Assembly: GCF_014805685.1 (NCBI RefSeq)
Contig: NC_060886.1
Span: 20,420,608-20,484,607 of the forward strand
Direction of reading: 5' to 3'
DNA from: Silurus meridionalis
Taxonomy: Eukaryota; Chordata; Actinopteri; Siluriformes; Siluridae
DNA length: 64,000 nucleotides
The notes below the pieces were generated by a model that had not been told where the DNA came from, did not search any database, and was given only the letters and a program-made list of their open reading frames with translations. The stretch's first letter is position 1. Every line of letters starts with the position of its first letter. The translations under genes and the position numbers were made by a program. Shown here piece after piece: positions 58,931 through 64,000 of the stretch.

Positions 58931-59739
58931 AGCCCTTGATATCAATAATAACAGTTTACACTGCAATTTTATCAACTGAAAGCATGATGGATTTTGGATT
59001 TAAGTGAATTAGATATTATATTAGCCTGTATTGTTGCTGCCGTTCTTTTCATGAAAAGTCATGTTTATTTATTCAACTATAAATCCAATTTATTCCGATT
59101 CCTTATTTGTCATGTTCTGTATAGCAGTGGAAGCCTCATCATATGGTATTGCTTGGGCAATATGGAGCATTTTATGCTTGATTTACTGCCCTGTCTCCAG
59201 GAATTAGTCTCATGCTAATAGACTCCTATTTAATCCCAGCTATGTGAGTACATAATTCTTGGACATTTGACTGATTTGTGCATGCTTGTTTTTAAAAAAG
59301 TGTTGAAGTTTTTTATTGAATGGCCCATGGGAAACTTTTATAAGTTGATAAATTAGCAGTTTGAACATTTTGTGTATAAAAAAATAAATAGTGCTAAAAG
59401 GTGATAAAACATCAGATAATAAATTGACTAATGTGCAAAAAAGCATTAAATTGTAATAATATCTTAAAAACTATAGCAGTACAACTAGATATGATTATCA
59501 ACAGCCAGGTATGTATTTACATTGTATTTACATTTACAAGTGGTCAGATGTTTAAATATATATTTTAGGAATTATATAAATGAGGTAGTGATTTTCGAGA
59601 AATCCTTTCTCAAATGCTTTCATGGGTAAATCAAATTAAGAAAACCCGTAATTTAATCTATACCTCTTAATTTTATTTATAAGTTTATAATGACAATAAG
59701 GTTAAAATTATTTGGATTAAATTAAACTGAAAGAATTCA
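58931..59739. other. AT-rich DNA, no gene seen
   Basis: No recognisable exon, repeat or mobile element. Confidence 0.45.
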
Positions 59740-59822
59740 GTTTAATGGTGTTGCAGCAGGTGCCTGTGTGGGTTTGCCAAAAAATGGCAGTAGGTGGATT
59801 GCCTACTCAAAATTGGGCTCCT

Positions 59823-59891
<69 letters not shown>

Positions 59892-60000
59892 GCATGGTGC
59901 CCTGCAAAAGACTAGCATCCCACTAAAGGTGTAGTTCCGCTTCAAGCAAAACTACGTTCCTGGAATAGGCTCTGAATCCACTGCAACCCTAAACCAGTAT
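59740..60000 (+). mobile_element. SINE-like repeat with GT expansion
   Basis: CCAAAAAATGGCAGTAGGTG and GATTGCCTACTCAAAATTGG precede a GT microsatellite (59825-59886). GCATGGTGCCCTGCAAAAGA, CTAGCATCCCACTAAAGGTG and GGAATAGGCTCTGAATCCAC follow. In relatives the same order is AGTAGGTGGATTGGCTAA, a short GT run, CATGGTGCCCTGCGATGGAC and GGATAGGCTCCGGATCCACC. The microsatellite therefore grew from a GT run native to the repeat. Confidence 0.7.
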
Positions 60001-61424
60001 TTAAAAAAACAATATTTGTGTGGATACATGTATTTATTTTAATTTAACAGTTGCTTTATCTTATCATTAGATGCATCAAAGTCATATCTCACATTGGTAT
60101 GTACTGTATACTTAAACTTTATTTGGTCCTCTTTAACTGTAACAAATGTTTTGCTTGTCAGTTTACCTTTGTTAAGCATTATCGTTTGTACGGTATATAC
60201 ATCAACATTATAATAAGGTTCTTAAGACCAGCCAAACAAATGTGACCTATTTCTAACCATTATGAAATGTTTAGGTTGAGTGAAACACTCTTGCATCGAT
60301 GAACGCAGCAAGTTCAAAAAAGTCAGTTCAACACTGTTAAACATTATGCTCAGTCATTTCCTTGAACATTATGAAAGTCTACACCAAAGGCCATAAATAC
60401 ATCTGTCTATGGCACGTCAACGCCTTCAGCAGCAGAATCACAAAGCATTTGCAGCATTAACCTCCTCACCTCGATATGTTTCCATCATGGAGGGTTTTGG
60501 AGAAGCCTCCCACACAGCACAAGGTCTGAGATCACATCATTCAAACACACCTCATTTCTTTCTATAGAAACACCAATTAAACACTGTCAGTTACAGCCTA
60601 AGTCAAAACTAGTCAAACCTTAGTTTTATAGGTAGCTGCTTGCAAGAAGCACATCATCACACATAAACTGCAGTATTTAAAGGGTGCTATAGAAAAAATG
60701 TGGTGAAGTAGAAGAACAAAAAAAGTAAAGTGTGGCTCAAGCTAAAAGGTTAGCCATAGCTGTCATATTTGAAAATGATGAGTGGCAAGAAGAGAATGTC
60801 TGTGGGGTAGCAGGTTTCTCCACGAGGCCATGCCGAGATGGAGAAAAGAGCCACCTGTCCGAACACATTTCCAAGTCTGAGAGAGTGACTTTAAAATTAA
60901 TGAAGGACGAACTCTGACTTTTAGTCAATGTAAAAATTTCATTAATGTTATTATTCAGTTGTCTGCATGGTGCTGAATTTCTATCACTTTGGCTTCTGCT
61001 CTTTGAATTTTTATATCTCCTATCTTGAAATCCCTCTGTGTCAAGGATGTGCTTAGACGTATATAATGAGAACTGCCAGATGGAGAAAAAAGGAAAGAAA
61101 ATGACAAAAACCTCTTCCGAGCTAAAAAACACGTTTATATATTGAGCAATATATATTTTTTTTTTGCGATGGTTGATGGTTGCTGGGATTCCTGAATAGT
61201 GCCAGCTTTCATTTATTTTAAAGCTTGATAAATAGTGGCATATAGACCTAAGACTGTAAAACCTATTTTCATTTATGTGAACTGATTAGTTTTTAAAAAT
61301 GAAACTATTTCAAATTGTGTACATGTACAACTTTTTGAGTAGATTATAAAATGAGTTTCTTCATATTTAATTCAGCAGGTTATCTTTTATTTCTAAGCTT
61401 AACCAGCTTGAAAAGTCTTACATT
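60001..61424. other. no gene seen
   Basis: Mostly AT-rich. 60720-60930 is more balanced and non-repetitive but has no recognised coding content. Confidence 0.4.
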
Positions 61425-61640
61425 GAATGTCAAGTCAAGTGGGTTTTTATTGTAATCACTCTATACAGTGTGTACATATTATAATGAAATATCATTTCCC
61501 CAGGACCATGGTGCAAAAAAGAACAGTATGCGAGACTACATAAAAGTGTAAATATACAACAGTGTAAGATGAGTGTATTGCACTTTATGTAGTTGGAGCA
61601 CTGCACAAGAGTCTACTTAAATAAATTCAGTGCTCTGCAT
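61425..61640 (-). repeat. LINE 3'-end-like fragment
   Basis: GTCAAGTCAAGTGGGTTTTT, then ATTGTAATCACTCTATACAG, CATTTCCCCAGGACCATGGT and CAGTGTAAGATGAGTGTATT. It shares order and wording with 54190-54325. Family not certain. Confidence 0.5.
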
Positions 61641-62345
61641 CTTATAAGGAATAAATTCAAGGATATTTAAACATCAAATTTAATACAATTTAACCACACT
61701 TCATCTGAATGCATGAAAAAAGTGTAGGAGGATATTGACAGGTGCATGTGAGAGGTGTTTAATACAAAGTAAAGCATTAACACTTTCCGTCATGTTATTT
61801 TTCAACGCATCAGAAGAATTCAATACAGCTGGAACAAGACTAAGGCCCTGAAGCTAACATACATACACACACACTAAGAGAGTCAGTAGTGCTTATGACT
61901 CACTGCGGTTCCACTACTACACTTACTGTGTTTGAAGTGCTGGAAATTAATGGAAAATCTTGCAACGGAACAGTAAAAAACAAAAACACACTCTTGTTGT
62001 TCCTGAATTGATTCTCTGTGGCATTTAGGATAACAGTGAAGCCCCTGAAGAGGCTGTAAGCTCTTGGGAGGTAAATGGTTTTCTGTCGATAGCTCTGAAA
62101 CGCTATCCTTGTCTCAAGTAGTGCTTCACTTTGCTGCTTCATTGTGTGAAGCTTCCAATAACAACTCACTTCAGTGTTCGGCAAAAACAGGATATTTACC
62201 CAAAAGTGTGTCAAAGTTAGGAGAGCAAACGCATCAAGAGGTCCGTTACTACCAGCTTCAAATACACTACAGAATGTATTTTCATTGGCATAGGGGAGGG
62301 GGTTTACAATAGCATATTACAAACAATACCGTTTTTAAAAAGCAT
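61641..62345. other. no gene seen
   Basis: Unique-looking sequence. 62050-62300 is slightly more GC-balanced. No exon recognised. Confidence 0.4.
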
Positions 62346-62414
62346 AGTATTACTACTTCTACTACTACTACTACTACTAATAATAATAATAAGTATTATT
62401 ATTATTATTATTAT
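62346..62414. repeat. palindromic ACT/AAT/ATT triplet array
   Basis: TACTACT triplets lead into AAT units that meet their reverse complement (ATT units) at about 62392, giving a small inverted repeat like that at 27127. Confidence 0.9.
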
Positions 62415-62589
62415 TTCAAAAAGAACCTTCAAAATACAATCACTGCAAAAGAACACATGCTCTTCTGCATGACCCATAAAACATACACAGTTCCAATTTT
62501 CCATTTTCATTATTACCACAGCTGTGTGAAAACATGGCAATATAAATCCACACTGTGCTGATTATATGTAGTTATATCTAGTTCAAAAG

Positions 62590-62597
62590 TGATAGCA

Positions 62598-62652
<55 letters not shown>

Positions 62653-63250
62653 CCTCTACTCATGTCTCCTCCTACTTTTCTCCTTTTTTCTTCACTCTGC
62701 TTCTATCCTGTTCTATTTCCACTCCTCCCCTCCCCTCCCCTCCCCTCATCTACCCTACATTCCTAGAAGTCCAGAAAGGTTTCTTCATGGTTCCTTGGCT
62801 TGTTAAGGGGTCTTAGCTTTCTACAAGGTCTTTACTTTAAAATATTTTCTACTAGAGAAGCATTTGGTTGTAGAGTTGTAGAGTTTTTTCTTATTGCTGT
62901 TAAATGTCTTTTCTTTACTTCTTCCTTAGTTTATCTTTCTTCTCTCTTTTTTCCTGTTTTCTCCTTTTCCCCACTCTTCTCTTGTCACACTATTGAGCAC
63001 TTCTCCTTTCTTTCTTTTTATTTCTCCGCCTCCCTCACTCATCCTCCCTCTGCTTCTCTGTATGCTTTCCTTTTCTGTTTCTATCTCTATTTCACTTTCT
63101 GTCTCTCTATCTACTTTCTCTATCTACTATCTATATCTACTACTCTCTCTATAAACTTTTCTTTTCTCTTCTTCCCTTGCTGTTTTCCTTTTCTCACCTC
63201 TCCTCTTCTCTTCTTTTCTCTAATCCTTTACTTTACATTACTTTATCTCA
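62590..63250. repeat. pyrimidine-rich tract with CT and CCCCT arrays
   Basis: Pure CT tract (62601-62649), a TCCCC pentanucleotide array (about 62723-62747) and then about 300 bases of loosely repeated TTTCTCTTC/TATCTAC pyrimidine sequence (62930-63250). The 164-codon Phe/Ser/Leu-rich frame across it (62800-63291) is a composition artefact. Confidence 0.8.
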
Positions 63251-63284
63251 TTTTATATATAGTCGTTTATATATATATTCGACG

Positions 63285-63600
63285 GGTTATTTAGCTGCTA
63301 CTTCTAAAATGCCATAATTTAACCTTCACTTCTGCACATTACTCTTTAATGCCATAGCCTCAGAACCATTTCTGTACTCTAAATTGATGTCCACACATCT
63401 CTGCACTGTTACTGACTTTATATTTATTCACTTTACATATGTTTACATACTTATCACTTGCTGTAAATAAGCCATATATTTATCTGCACTTTTGCACGAC
63501 TGCTACATTTTGCACTTCTGGTAGATGCCAAACTGCATTTCGTTGCTGTGTACCTGTGCAATGACAATAAAGTTGTATCTATTCTATTCTATCTATTTTA
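63285..63600 (+). repeat. LINE 3' end with TTCTA-type tail
   Basis: CATTTTGCACTTCTGGTAGA, TGCCAAACTGCATTTCGTTG, CTGTGTACCTGTGCAATGAC and AATAAAGTTGTATCTATTCT, ending in a short TCTAT/TATTC tandem, is the classic 3' terminus of teleost L2/CR1-like LINEs, where a short tandem replaces poly-A. The preceding segment with repeated CTGCAC, TTGCAC words is its 3' UTR. No coding part remains. Confidence 0.65.
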
Positions 63601-64000
63601 CTTTACCTTACCTTCCTTAAAATTCATTTATGTATCTAAATAAGCCTATATTTAAACTTTAATAATGTTTTTATAATTATGTACATTAGGAAAATATATA
63701 ATACAATATATAATTACAACATATTAGGAAAATAATATGCACATTATAAAAGTATTCACCTTGGACATGAAATACAATTTTGCAGTGTTAAAACGGTATC
63801 TCTATTCATAGTTTTGACTGAGTTTGAAGGGATTCATTTTGGCCACACCCATTTTTATAACATTAAACCAATACAGTGGTTTGAGACTAAAGCATTTTTA
63901 GAACAACTTCAGTGGGGATGATTTAGATTACAAATTGCATGTCATAAAATATTAGGCACCACTTTACATTAAGATTTCCTTAACTAACTTGATTTACGGC
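63601..64000. other. AT-rich DNA, no gene seen
   Basis: No recognisable exon, mobile element or long simple repeat to the window end. Confidence 0.45.

Noticed and set aside
62800..63294. 164-codon Phe/Leu/Ser-rich membrane-like frame
   Set aside because: Produced by a pyrimidine-rich tract; no domain and no splice or start context.

Overview
This window looks like vertebrate nuclear DNA, most probably from a teleost fish. The evidence is the very dense dinucleotide microsatellites, the several old Tc1/mariner families, a DIRS-type tyrosine-recombinase retrotransposon, tRNA-derived SINE pieces and short LINE 3' tails. The mix resembles catfish-type genomes, but that is an impression and was not tested by alignment. 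There is no bacterial-style gene content, no rRNA, no CRISPR and no operon, and I could not identify one intact host protein-coding gene. Nearly all long reading frames are artefacts of simple repeats or remnants of transposable elements.

Layout. 1-1800 is AT-rich DNA without a visible gene. 1800-3115 is the only CpG-rich stretch and looks like a promoter: it holds a perfect 12-bp NRF1-type palindrome and minus-strand splice-donor-like sites, so a gene probably starts here and runs leftward out of the window. 3160-4870 is a 1.7-kb pyrimidine-only-like minisatellite directly beside it. From 4.9 to 15 kb the DNA is AT-rich, with microsatellites and several short, more GC-balanced islands that read like conserved non-coding regulatory elements. 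15.07-18.0 kb is a decayed DIRS retrotransposon bounded by inverted repeats, with gag, reverse transcriptase and tyrosine recombinase remnants.

From 19 to 34 kb there are fragments of several Tc1/mariner families (19.3, 22.1, 31.4, 32.6 kb), a diverged purine-rich tandem array (25.0-26.0 kb) and a trinucleotide palindrome (27.1 kb). From 35 to 47 kb there are more candidate regulatory islands, a pair of Tc1-related elements abutting at about 40.6 kb, and another non-autonomous Tc1 element at 46.3 kb. From 48.8 to 51.8 kb a LINE tail, a SINE-like repeat, a LINE reverse-transcriptase fragment and a truncated Tc1 copy cluster together. From 52.8 to 58.9 kb lies a run of candidate regulatory islands, followed by repeats to the end.

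The overall picture is a gene-poor flank or large intron, possibly a regulatory domain of a developmental gene, invaded by now-dead transposons. I did not find a convincing new biological system. The most interesting items are the DIRS element with both inverted ends still recognisable, the strand-asymmetric minisatellite abutting a CpG promoter, and the islands of candidate regulatory DNA, all of which need alignment to other fish genomes to settle.
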